From positions 198 to 64,197 of the forward strand of contig LWDN01000035.1 in NCBI GenBank assembly GCA_002083515.1: a DNA stretch of 64,000 bases, read 5' to 3'. Positions 50,001 through 57,481 of this stretch are shown here, piece by piece. Each line of letters starts with the position of its first letter. Positions within the stretch are counted from its first letter, which is position 1. A program made the translations under genes and the position numbers. Source of the stretch: Proteobacteria bacterium HN_bin10 (GTDB lineage: Bacteria > Pseudomonadota > Alphaproteobacteria > Caulobacterales > Aquidulcibacteraceae). The notes beneath the pieces were generated by a model that was not told the origin of the DNA, did no database searches, and was given only the letters and a program-made list of their open reading frames with translations.

Positions 50001-50821
50001 TCGGCAAACAGACGGGCCGTGAGCACACCCATCTCGCTCTCCCGAAGGAAGACGAGAAAATCCGCTTCCGCGATGTCGTGGCGCAGCCGCGCAAAATCAT
50101 CTCGTCGCCCATCTGGTCGGGGCTCGAGAGCGAGAAGGTCTGCTACAACGCCGGCTACACCAACGTGCACGAACTGATCCCGTGGCGCACGCTGACGGGC
50201 CGCCAGCAGCTCTACCAGGATCACTCGTGGATGCGGGCGTTCGGCGAGCAGCTCTGCGTGTACAAGCCCCCGGTCGATTTGAAGACGATCGATCCGGTGC
50301 GGGGCCGCAAGCCCAACGGCGAGAAAGAGATCGTGCTTAACTTCATCACTCCGCACCAGAAATGGGGCATCCACTCCACCTACACCGACAATCTGATGAT
50401 GCTGACGCTCAATCGCGGCGGTCCGGTTGTGTGGCTCTCCGAGGTCGACGCCAAGAAAGCGGGCATCGTCGATAACGATTGGGTCGAGGCGTTCAATGCG
50501 AACGGCGCGCTGACGGCGCGCGCGGTGGTCTCTCAGCGCATGCGTGAAGGCACGGTCTTCATGTATCACGCGCAAGAGAAGATCGTGAACACGCCAGGCT
50601 CGGAGATGACCGGCCAACGGGGCGGCATCCACAACTCGGTGACGCGCGCGGTGTTGAAGCCGACGCACATGATCGGCGGTTACGCGCAGCTTGCCTACGG
50701 CTTCAACTATTATGGAACCGTCGGCTGCAATCGTGACGAGTTCGTTCTCGTGCGCAAGATGAACAAGGTCGATTGGCTCGAACGGCCGAGACCCCAAGAT
50801 CGCGTGGGAGGCGGCCAATGA
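47081..50821 (+). CDS. narG: respiratory nitrate reductase alpha subunit NarG
   Basis: NarG is the membrane-bound, cytoplasm-facing catalytic subunit that reduces nitrate to nitrite at a Mo-bisMGD centre. The 1246-residue protein has the N-terminal FS0 cluster motif HGANCTGSCSWKIYVKGGIV. The Mo-ligand region YCDLPPASPQTWGEQTDVPE supplies the Asp ligand. The C-terminal MopB domain ends GFNYYGTVGCNRDEFVLVRK. There is no twin-arginine leader, as expected for NarG. It starts 9 bp after narK and overlaps narH by 4 bp. Confidence 0.97.
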   Translation: MSHVLDRLLFFTRKTETFANGHGVMNNEDRTWEEAYRHRWQHDKIVRSTHGANCTGSCSWKIYVKGGIVTWETQQTDYPRTRPDLPNHEPRGCSRGASYSWYLYSSNRVKYPLVRARLVKLWREARASKAPIAAWASIVEDEAKRKSYMTRRGGGGFVRAKWDEVTEIIAAANAYTVKKWGPDRVFGFSPIPAMSMISYAAGARYLQLLGGACGSFYDWYCDLPPASPQTWGEQTDVPESADWYNSGFIIVWGSNVPQTRTPDAHFYTEVRYKGTKSVVISPDYSEASKFADLWISVKQGTDAALAMAMGHVVLTEFHRDREVPYFRDYVRKYSDMPLLVRLVAKDGAYVPERLLRASDFADNLGQANNPDWKTVSVDETSGEIVVPSGAIGFRWGEQGKWNLEEKDATGRDVKLRLGLKGAHDRVAEVLFPYFANTASNGFASTDHPSTLKRNIPVKKLALKDGDALVASIYDLFLANYGVDQGLGGEHLPKSFDDLEPYTPAWAEAVTSVPRAQIIATARGFASNAEKTNGRSMIIIGAAMNHWYHMDMNYRGVINLLVMCGCVGQSGGGWSHYVGQEKLRPQSGWAPIAFALDWIRPPRQQNSTSFFYAHTDQWRYETLDVDELLSPTAPEGAWGQTFIDYNAKAERLGWLPSTPALKLNPLEVCRRAKAEGMDAKAYAVRELSAKRLEMSCMDPDAPENFPRNMFVWRSNLLGSSGKGHEYFLKHLLGTSHGVMGKDLGADGRRKPVDVKWREQGPEGKLDLLVTIDFRMSTTAVYSDIVLPTATWYEKNDLNTSDMHPFIHPLTAAVDPAWECRSDWDIFKGIAKKFSEVAPEALGVEQDLVLAPIQHDSPAELAQGPEPKDWWKGECELVPGKTGPNMVVVERDYPNLYKRFTALGPLMTKVGNGGKGLAWNTEHEVEALGKLNGVVAEEGATKGLPRIETDIDACEAVLMLAPETNGEVAVKSWEALGKQTGREHTHLALPKEDEKIRFRDVVAQPRKIISSPIWSGLESEKVCYNAGYTNVHELIPWRTLTGRQQLYQDHSWMRAFGEQLCVYKPPVDLKTIDPVRGRKPNGEKEIVLNFITPHQKWGIHSTYTDNLMMLTLNRGGPVVWLSEVDAKKAGIVDNDWVEAFNANGALTARAVVSQRMREGTVFMYHAQEKIVNTPGSEMTGQRGGIHNSVTRAVLKPTHMIGGYAQLAYGFNYYGTVGCNRDEFVLVRKMNKVDWLERPRPQDRVGGGQ

Positions 50822-52338
50822 AAGTCCGCGCTCAGATCGGCATGGTGCTTAATCTGGACAAGTGCATCGGCTGCCATACGTGCTCGGTCACGTGCAAGAA
50901 CGTCTGGACCAATCGCGAGGGCGTCGAATACGCATGGTTCAACAATGTCGAGACCAAGCCCGGCGTTGGCTATCCGCGCGACTGGGAAAATCAGCAGCGT
51001 TGGAAGGGCGGCTGGGTCAAGAAGCCTGATGGCCGCATCGAGCCGCGCATCGGCGCGAAGTGGCGGATCCTGGCGAAGATTTTCGCCAACCCGGATTTGC
51101 CCGAGATCGACGATTACTATGAGCCGTTCGACTTCGATTACAATCACCTGCAAACGGCGCCCGAACTGCAGGCTTTCCCCACCGCGCGCCCGCGTTCGCA
51201 GATCACCGGCGAGCGGATGGAGAAGATCGAGTGGGGGCCCAATTGGGAGGAAATCCTCGGCGGAGAGTTCGCCAAGCGCTCAAAGGACCAGAACTTCGAA
51301 GGCGTGCAGAAGGAGATGTACGGCGCCTTCGAAAACACGTTCATGATGTATCTGCCGCGGCTTTGCGAGCACTGCCTCAACCCGGCGTGCGTCGCGTCAT
51401 GCCCGTCCGGCGCCATCTACAAACGCGACGAAGATGGCATCGTTTTGATCGACCAGGACAAGTGCCGCGGTTGGCGCATGTGCGTCACCGGCTGTCCCTA
51501 TAAGAAGATTTACTACAATTGGTCGAGCGGCAAGTCGGAGAAGTGCATCTTCTGCTATCCGCGCATCGAGGATGGTCAGCCGACTGTGTGCTCGGAGACG
51601 TGCGTCGGCCGCATTCGCTATCTCGGCGTCATTCTCTATGACGCGGATCGCGTCGAAGCGGCTGCGAAGGCAGACGACAAGGACCTCTATCAGAGTCAAC
51701 TCGACATCTTTCTCGATCCGCACGATCCCAAAGTGATCGCGCAGGCCCGCGCCGATGGCGTGCCGGAAGCTTGGCTTGAGGCGGCGAAGAAGAGCCCGGT
51801 TTACAAGATGGCGATCGACTGGAAGGTCGCGTTCCCATTGCACCCGGAATACCGGACGCTGCCGATGGTGTGGTACATTCCCCCGCTCTCGCCGATCCAG
51901 GCAGCGGCGGCGACCGGCGCAATCGAGAACGACGGCGTCATGCCCGACGTGAAGTCGTTGCGCATCCCGGTGAAGTATCTCGCCAACCTGCTGACCGCAG
52001 GCGACGAGAAGCCGGTCGTGACGGCGCTGGAACGCATGCTCGCAATGCGCGCCTACATGCGCGCCAAGAGCATCGAGGGCGTGGTGGACGCCAAGATCGC
52101 CGAACGCGTCGGACTGACGCCGGCGCTGATCGAAGACATGTACCAGATCATGGCGATCGCGAATTACGAGGATCGCTTTGTCATTCCGTCGACGCACCGC
52201 GAAGGCGCGGAGGATGCTTACCACATGCGCGGCGCGACCGGATTTGCGTTCGGCAACCAAGCCTCGGGCGGACGCTCCGAGGTGGGTCTGTTCGGCGCGA
52301 ACCGTAAACGTCCCGCCAAACAAGAGATGGGGAGTTGA
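50818..52338 (+). CDS. narH: respiratory nitrate reductase beta subunit NarH
   Basis: NarH carries the four Fe-S clusters that pass electrons from NarI to NarG. The 506-residue protein has cysteine groups DKCIGCHTCSVTCKNVWTNR (about 15-34), LCEHCLNPACVASCPSGAIY, DKCRGWRMCVTGCPYKKIYY (with the Trp that marks the [3Fe-4S] site) and KCIFCYPRIEDGQPTVCSET. Length is normal. The start overlaps narG by 4 bp. Confidence 0.97.
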   Translation: MKVRAQIGMVLNLDKCIGCHTCSVTCKNVWTNREGVEYAWFNNVETKPGVGYPRDWENQQRWKGGWVKKPDGRIEPRIGAKWRILAKIFANPDLPEIDDYYEPFDFDYNHLQTAPELQAFPTARPRSQITGERMEKIEWGPNWEEILGGEFAKRSKDQNFEGVQKEMYGAFENTFMMYLPRLCEHCLNPACVASCPSGAIYKRDEDGIVLIDQDKCRGWRMCVTGCPYKKIYYNWSSGKSEKCIFCYPRIEDGQPTVCSETCVGRIRYLGVILYDADRVEAAAKADDKDLYQSQLDIFLDPHDPKVIAQARADGVPEAWLEAAKKSPVYKMAIDWKVAFPLHPEYRTLPMVWYIPPLSPIQAAAATGAIENDGVMPDVKSLRIPVKYLANLLTAGDEKPVVTALERMLAMRAYMRAKSIEGVVDAKIAERVGLTPALIEDMYQIMAIANYEDRFVIPSTHREGAEDAYHMRGATGFAFGNQASGGRSEVGLFGANRKRPAKQEMGS

Positions 52339-52343
52339 TCGCC

Positions 52344-53018
52344 ATGGCGCGAACCTACAAGGCCCTTGCGCTGTTACTGTCCTACCCGGAGGAAGCCTAT
52401 CGATCGTTGTATCCAACGGCGCTGGAGGTCATTGCGGATGAGGGCATGCTGCCGCGGGGCGACAAGCTGAAGCGCCTCGCCGACGAACTGGCGCGCGAGG
52501 ACATCCTCGATCTGCAAGCCCGCTACGTGCAATTGTTCGATCGCAGCCGCCACTTGTCTTTGCATCTCTACGAGCACGTGCATGGCGAAAGCCGCGATCG
52601 CGGCCAAGCGATGGTGGAGCTGAGCAAACTCTACGCCACGCGCGGCGTGGTGCTGAGCGCCCACGAATTGCCGGATCATCTGCCGGTGTTCTTGGAGTTT
52701 CTTTCGCTGCTCGAACCGCGCGAAGCGGCGGCTCTCCTCGGCGAAGCAGTTCACGTGATCACGGCTTTGCGCGATCGCCTGAAGAAGCGGCGCTCGCCGT
52801 ATGCGGCGATCTTCGCGGCTTTGATTGAGTTGGCGGACACGAACGCCGATCCCGCCGCGCTCCAGGCGCTGTTGGCCGAACCGGAAGACGATCCCGACGA
52901 TCTCGCCGCGCTCGACCGCGCCTGGGCCGAAGAGCCTGTGAGTTTTGGACCCGAGCAAGCGGGCGGGTGCCCGCAAGCCCGCGAGATGCTCTCTAGAATG
53001 GGGGAAACGGCAGCATGA
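52344..53018 (+). CDS. narJ: nitrate reductase assembly chaperone NarJ
   Basis: NarJ is a cytoplasmic chaperone needed for cofactor insertion into NarGH and its membrane attachment. The 224-residue helical protein contains the family motifs ALLLSYPEEAYRSLYPTALE, YVQLFDRSRHLSLHLYEHVH and GVVLSAHELPDHLPVFLEFL. The ATG at 52344 is preceded by GGGGAG nine bases upstream; a TTG at 52335 overlapping the narH stop is an alternative. It overlaps the next gene, an outer-membrane protein rather than narI, by 4 bp. Confidence 0.94.
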   Translation: MARTYKALALLLSYPEEAYRSLYPTALEVIADEGMLPRGDKLKRLADELAREDILDLQARYVQLFDRSRHLSLHLYEHVHGESRDRGQAMVELSKLYATRGVVLSAHELPDHLPVFLEFLSLLEPREAAALLGEAVHVITALRDRLKKRRSPYAAIFAALIELADTNADPAALQALLAEPEDDPDDLAALDRAWAEEPVSFGPEQAGGCPQAREMLSRMGETAA

Positions 53019-54223
53019 CCAGTATGGCGAAAGGCGGCGTCGCCGCAGCCGCGCTCGCGGGCGTGTTCCTGTGCGCGCCAGCGGCGATGGCGCAACAACA
53101 GGCGGCCAGCGGCGGCGATCTGATTGTCGATGCCCGCTTGCGGTACGAACACGTCGAGCAAGATGGGTTGATAGACGCAGACGCGGTGACGCTGCGCCTG
53201 CGCCTCGGCTACGAGCAGGAAGTGTTCGATCACTTCAAAATTCTCGGAGAAGTGGAGGGCGTCGCGCTGCTCGAAGACGACTTCGCGGATACGGTGCGGA
53301 CCCGCCCCGGACAGGCCATTGTGCTCGATCCGGAGGCGCTGGAGATTAACCGACTGCAGGCGCAATGGACGCATGACGGCCTTACAGCAACGCTCGGACG
53401 TCAGCGCATTATTCTTAACAATGCGCGTTTCGTCGGCAATGTCGGCTTCCGTCAGAACGAGCAGACTTTCGACGCGCTGCGTCTGGCGCATCGGGCTAAC
53501 GACCGTCTTTCCTTCAACTACATCTACATCGATCGGGTTAGGCGCATCCTGGGCGATGATAGCCCGAACGGAGAGTGGCGCAGCGACTCTCACATCGGGC
53601 AAGTCGATCTCAAGACAGGGTTCGGGGACTTCTCCGGCTATGGCTTGCTGCTCGACTTCGATAACGCGGCCGCGCAATCGAGTCAGACGTATGGCCTGCG
53701 CTGGACCCGAATCATCGCGACCGATCCCTATCGCTTCAATCTCGGCGCCGAGTTCGCGGCCCAAAGCGACTACGGAAACAATCCGGCGGCGTTCGAAAAC
53801 AATTACTACGCCGCAAGCGCCGGCGTGCAACGCGGGCCTTGGCGGGTGAGCGTTGGCGCCGAAGTGTTGGAAGGCGATGGCGCGCGCGGCTTCTCCACGC
53901 CCCTGGCGACGCTGCACGCGTTCCAAGGCTGGGCGGATGTGTTTCTCACAACGCCGCCGGAAGGCGTCCGCGACCTGAACGGCGCCGTGTCGTGGACGGA
54001 TGAGTCTTTGGCCCTCGGACGCTCGCTTACCCTGACGGGCCGATATCATGACTTCGCATCCGACGACGGCGACGCGGACTTCGGTTCGGAGTTCGACGCC
54101 GTGGCGAGCTGGCGGCTCAACGAACGTTGGGCGCTGGAAGCGAAGGCGGCGTTCTTCGATGGCGAAGATCCGCGGTTTGCCGACCGGGACAAGATCTGGC
54201 TCGCGGTCGAGTTCAGCCTATAG
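53015..54223 (+). CDS. outer-membrane beta-barrel (alginate-export-like) inserted in nar operon
   Basis: The 402-residue protein has a Sec signal peptide (GGVAAAALAGVFLCAPAAMA, cleaved before QQQ). A barrel of alternating-hydrophobicity strands follows: DLIVDARLRYEHVEQDG, then ATLGRQRIILNNARFVGNVG and RQNEQTFDALRLAHR. It ends IWLAVEFSL, with a near-terminal Phe. This is the AlgE-like alginate-export/porin group. The start overlaps narJ by 4 bp and narI follows 12 bp later, so it is an integral part of the operon. It may be a pore for nitrate/nitrite entry across the outer membrane; this is inference. Confidence 0.85.
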   Translation: MTSMAKGGVAAAALAGVFLCAPAAMAQQQAASGGDLIVDARLRYEHVEQDGLIDADAVTLRLRLGYEQEVFDHFKILGEVEGVALLEDDFADTVRTRPGQAIVLDPEALEINRLQAQWTHDGLTATLGRQRIILNNARFVGNVGFRQNEQTFDALRLAHRANDRLSFNYIYIDRVRRILGDDSPNGEWRSDSHIGQVDLKTGFGDFSGYGLLLDFDNAAAQSSQTYGLRWTRIIATDPYRFNLGAEFAAQSDYGNNPAAFENNYYAASAGVQRGPWRVSVGAEVLEGDGARGFSTPLATLHAFQGWADVFLTTPPEGVRDLNGAVSWTDESLALGRSLTLTGRYHDFASDDGDADFGSEFDAVASWRLNERWALEAKAAFFDGEDPRFADRDKIWLAVEFSL

Positions 54224-54234
54224 GAGATGGATGC

Positions 54235-54996
54235 ATGCATCCGGAATTGCCCACTCTGTCCGCCGGTGATTGGCTGAATCAAGCGCTGTTCGGGTATTAT
54301 CCGTACATTTGTCTTGCCGTGCTCGTGGTGGGATCGATCCTGCGCTTCGATCGCGAGCAATACACGTGGCGCTCGGGTTCCAGCCAATTATTGCGGCGCA
54401 GGCAATTGGTGCTCGGCTCGGTGTTGTTTCACGCCGGCATCTTGTTTCTCTTGCTTGGGCACACTGTCGGGCTGCTCACGCCGCACGCGATCTACTCGCA
54501 ATTCATCAGCGCGGAAACCAAGCAGATGCTGGCGATCGTCGCCGGCAGCGTGGCCGGCGTTGTCTGCCTTGCCGGGCTGACGATACTCATGCATCGGCGC
54601 TTTTTCGACGCTCGCGTCCGCCGCACCAGTACGTTCGGCGATAACGCGATCCTGATCATTCTGTTTGTGCAGCTGGTGCTTGGGCTCGCCACCGTGCCGT
54701 TCTCGCTCGGCCACGGCGACGCATCGGTGATGCTGCGGCTTTCCAGCTGGGCGCAGGGCATTCTGACCTTCCAACCCGGCGCCGCGGACTATGTGCGCGG
54801 GCTGGATTGGCCGTACCAGGCGCATCTCCTGCTTGGGCTCACCATCTTCCTGTTGTTCCCGTTCACGCGGCTCGTTCACATGCTATCGGCGCCGATTTGG
54901 TTTCTCGGCCGGCGGGGATGGCAATTGGTGCGCACGCGCGCGCCGGAGATGCCGCATCGCAGTGTGAGCGTGCCGCCTCACACGCCGGTGGAGTGA
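54235..54996 (+). CDS. narI: respiratory nitrate reductase gamma subunit NarI
   Basis: NarI is the dihaem cytochrome b subunit that oxidises quinol in the membrane. The 253-residue protein has about five membrane helices with haem-ligand histidines in VLFHAGILFLLLGHTVGLLT (about 63-82) and WPYQAHLLLGLTIFLLFPFT. The start at MHPELPTLSAGDW follows TAGGAGATGG. It is separated from narJ by the outer-membrane protein gene, which is unusual. Confidence 0.95.
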   Translation: MHPELPTLSAGDWLNQALFGYYPYICLAVLVVGSILRFDREQYTWRSGSSQLLRRRQLVLGSVLFHAGILFLLLGHTVGLLTPHAIYSQFISAETKQMLAIVAGSVAGVVCLAGLTILMHRRFFDARVRRTSTFGDNAILIILFVQLVLGLATVPFSLGHGDASVMLRLSSWAQGILTFQPGAADYVRGLDWPYQAHLLLGLTIFLLFPFTRLVHMLSAPIWFLGRRGWQLVRTRAPEMPHRSVSVPPHTPVE

Positions 54997-55002
54997 GCGT
55001 CC

Positions 55003-55584
55003 ATGACGACGATCATCGATACGCTGGCTGCGCGCCACGCCAAGCGGCATCCGATCCTCGAAGAGGCGGCGGGGTGCGGCGGCTCGTGTTCGACGCCGCC
55101 GGCGGCCGCTGCGCGGCTTTCGCTCGATGCGCCGCCCGTCATGGTCGACGGGGTGTTGATCGCTGAGGCGGACATCGCGCGAGAGGTGCAGCATCACGAT
55201 GGCGCCACCATCGAGGAGGCTCGTGCGGCGGCGGCGCGCGCGCTCGTTATTCGCCAACTCTTGCTTGAACGCGCAGCGTCGCTCGGCCTTAAGCCTGCGC
55301 CAGAGACTGACGCGCTGGGTCGCTGGGAGAGCGATGAAGAGGCGCTGATCCGGCAGGTCCTGGAGGCCGAAGCCTCTCCAGTGGCGCCGACCGAGGCGGA
55401 ATGCCGGCGCGTCTATGAGAACCATCGCGATGCGTTGCCGGACACATATGAGCGAGCCGCGCCTATCATCCGCGATCGCTTGATGGCGCGCGCGTGGATG
55501 GCGGCGTCGGCAAAATATGTGGCTGACCTTGTGCGCGGCGCGCGGATCGAAGGGCTGAATGTGTTGGAAGGAGGCGGACCATGA
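55003..55584 (+). CDS. NifM/PpiC-like accessory protein lacking the rotamase core
   Basis: The 193-residue protein resembles the peptidyl-prolyl isomerase-like genes often found behind narI. It has an N-terminal segment with GCGGSCSTPP, a SurA-N-like helical part (MVDGVLIAEADIAREVQHHD, AARALVIRQLLLERAASLGL) and a C-terminal tail (YVADLVRGARIEGLNVLEG). The region between YENHRDALPDTYERA and APIIRDRLMARAWM, where the parvulin (PpiC) domain normally sits, is missing. It can therefore act only as a chaperone-like protein, if at all. It starts 6 bp after narI and overlaps the hemerythrin gene by 4 bp. Confidence 0.65.
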   Translation: MTTIIDTLAARHAKRHPILEEAAGCGGSCSTPPAAAARLSLDAPPVMVDGVLIAEADIAREVQHHDGATIEEARAAAARALVIRQLLLERAASLGLKPAPETDALGRWESDEEALIRQVLEAEASPVAPTEAECRRVYENHRDALPDTYERAAPIIRDRLMARAWMAASAKYVADLVRGARIEGLNVLEGGGP

Positions 55585-56150
55585 ACGTGGAAGAGCATGT
55601 CGCCCAACCTCTGCCTTGTAATCCGGGCCCAATCGAGTCTTCGCCGCCGGCCCTGCTCAAGGAGCCGCTCGAGTTTCTTTTCGCCGAGCATTATCGACAC
55701 CGGCACATGTGCAAGGTCCTGGAGTACCTGGCAATCGCGTCAAGTTTCGACGCGGGGCTAATCGCCAGCACGGACGATTTCATCCGCTACGATCTCGCTT
55801 TGCACGTTATTGACGAAGAGGAGGATCTTTTCCCGTTGTTGCGGCGGCGGTGCTCCGAAGAGGACGATATCGAAGATGTGCTGGGGCGGCTTTCCGCGGA
55901 TCACGCTCTGGATCAGGAGTTGGCCAGGGTGGTGCGGACGTTGTTCGCGCAGTCCTTGGAGGGGCGCGTCGCCCCGTCGGCGCTGACGGGCGGGCCAAAA
56001 GCTCTGCTGCAATTGGCCCAGCAAGAGAAGAGCCACATGGCGCTCGAAAATGCAGTCGTCATGCCGCTGGCGCGGAGGCGTTTGACTCCCGACGATCTGG
56101 AGGCGCTCAGCCTCCGCCTCGCCGCACGACGCGGCGTAGCCCTGGCCTGA
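55581..56150 (+). CDS. hemerythrin-domain protein
   Basis: The 189-residue protein is a four-helix-bundle hemerythrin-like protein. Likely di-iron ligands are His in FLFAEHYRHRHMCK, His and Glu in LALHVIDEEEDLFPLL, His in SADHALDQELARV, and His and Glu in EKSHMALENAVVMPLARR. Such proteins bind O2 or NO or protect Fe-S clusters. Placement in the nar operon suggests NO/O2 sensing or detoxification during nitrate respiration, by inference. It overlaps the upstream PpiC-like gene by 4 bp. Confidence 0.85.
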   Translation: MNVEEHVAQPLPCNPGPIESSPPALLKEPLEFLFAEHYRHRHMCKVLEYLAIASSFDAGLIASTDDFIRYDLALHVIDEEEDLFPLLRRRCSEEDDIEDVLGRLSADHALDQELARVVRTLFAQSLEGRVAPSALTGGPKALLQLAQQEKSHMALENAVVMPLARRRLTPDDLEALSLRLAARRGVALA

Positions 56151-56157
56151 GGCGGCG

Positions 56158-56817
56158 GTGATCGGCGATTTGCTCAAGCGCAATGCTCATTGGGCGGCCA
56201 CGAAGGCGCGCGTCGATCCGGAATATTTCCGCCGCTTATCCGAACAGCAGACGCCGGAGTATCTTTGGATCGGTTGCTCCGATGCTCGGGTTCCCGCGAA
56301 CGAGGTCGTGAGCCTCGACCCTGGCGAGTTGTTCGTTCATCGCAACGTCGCCAACCTGGCGCCGCCGCAGGATGCGAACTTCCTGTCCGTTTTGCAGTTC
56401 GCCGTCGAGGTGTTGAAGGTCAAGCATGTCATCGTGTGCGGCCATTATGGCTGCGGCGGCGTGCGTGCGGCGCTGTCGAGCAAGCGTCTCGGACTGATCG
56501 ATCACTGGCTTTCGCCTATCCGCTGTCTGTATGAAGAAGACGCCGAACACTTTGACCGGATCGTGGACTTCGATGCGCGCGTCAACGCGGTCTGCGAACA
56601 GAACGTGCTGGCGCAAGTGCGCGCGGTCGCTAACAATCCTTTTGTGCAGGATGCTTGGGCGCGCGGACAGCAGCTATCGGTGCATGGGTGGATATATTCT
56701 ATAAAGGATGGACTCATCCGCGACATGGAGACCAGTGTTGCGAGCCGGAAGGAGGCGGCGCGCCTGCGGGCGCTCACCGGCGCGCGCAGCAACGGGCCGC
56801 GAGGCGGCAATGCGTGA
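56158..56817 (+). CDS. beta-class carbonic anhydrase
   Basis: The 219-residue protein (GTG start) is a beta-carbonic anhydrase. Zinc ligands are Cys in WIGCSDARVPANEVV (CxDxR) and the His-x2-Cys in VCGHYGCGGVRAAL. It interconverts CO2 and bicarbonate in the cytoplasm. A role in pH or bicarbonate supply for anaerobic growth would fit its place between the hemerythrin gene and mobA; the operon link is inferred from the 7-bp gap and the 8-bp overlap with mobA. Confidence 0.94.
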   Translation: MIGDLLKRNAHWAATKARVDPEYFRRLSEQQTPEYLWIGCSDARVPANEVVSLDPGELFVHRNVANLAPPQDANFLSVLQFAVEVLKVKHVIVCGHYGCGGVRAALSSKRLGLIDHWLSPIRCLYEEDAEHFDRIVDFDARVNAVCEQNVLAQVRAVANNPFVQDAWARGQQLSVHGWIYSIKDGLIRDMETSVASRKEAARLRALTGARSNGPRGGNA

Positions 56818-57481
56818 GTTCATAGAGGTCGCTTCTTCGCCGTGTGGCGCAACCGAGATCGACTTGGGCTTTGAAGCAAGTCCGGTATCATGTGTGCTCG
56901 TGCTCGCGGGAGGAGCGGGAGTTCGGATCGGCGGCGCCAAGCCGGAGCGCGCGCTCGGCGGACATCGCCTCATCGATCACACTATCCAAATCGCCCGACG
57001 CGGCGGCCGCCGCGTCGCAGTCGGGCTCCGCGCGGCGGAACAGGTCGAGGTCGACGGCGTGCGCGTTGTGCTGGACCGGCCGGACATCGAAGGACCGTTG
57101 GCGGGCCTCGCCGCTGGACTTGAGTGGGCCAAGGAGGTCGGCGCGGACTTTTTGTTCACGCTGCCCTGCGATGCGCCGTTCTTGCCGCACGATCTTGCTG
57201 AAAGACTCCAGATGCGACAGAGGGCGAGCGGCGCCGCCGTGGTCCTGCCCGCAAGCCACGGAAGATTGCACCCGTCGTGCGGCGTTTGGCGCACGAATGT
57301 GATCTGCGCGTTGCGGGACTTTCTGTCGAGCAGACGGCGATCATTGATCGGTTTCGCCGAGCACGCCGGCTACGCGGTCGAGGATTGGGGCGCGCCTGCG
57401 CGCGACCCATTCTTCAACGTCAACACACCGGAAGACTTAGCCCAGGCTGAAGCATGGTTCGCTCAGCCGCACTTCGAGTAG
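56810..57481 (+). CDS. mobA: molybdenum cofactor guanylyltransferase MobA
   Basis: MobA adds GMP to molybdopterin to form the MGD cofactor that NarG needs. The 223-residue protein carries the nucleotide-binding motif LVLAGGAGVRIGG with AKPERALGG (normally LAGG-x2-R-M/x-G...K), the DRPDIEGPLAGLAAGLEW segment and LFTLPCDAPFLPHDLAE. About 28 N-terminal residues precede the domain. The start overlaps the carbonic anhydrase gene by 8 bp, and its 3' end overlaps the convergent nrdJ by 19 bp. Confidence 0.9.
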   Translation: MREFIEVASSPCGATEIDLGFEASPVSCVLVLAGGAGVRIGGAKPERALGGHRLIDHTIQIARRGGRRVAVGLRAAEQVEVDGVRVVLDRPDIEGPLAGLAAGLEWAKEVGADFLFTLPCDAPFLPHDLAERLQMRQRASGAAVVLPASHGRLHPSCGVWRTNVICALRDFLSSRRRSLIGFAEHAGYAVEDWGAPARDPFFNVNTPEDLAQAEAWFAQPHFE

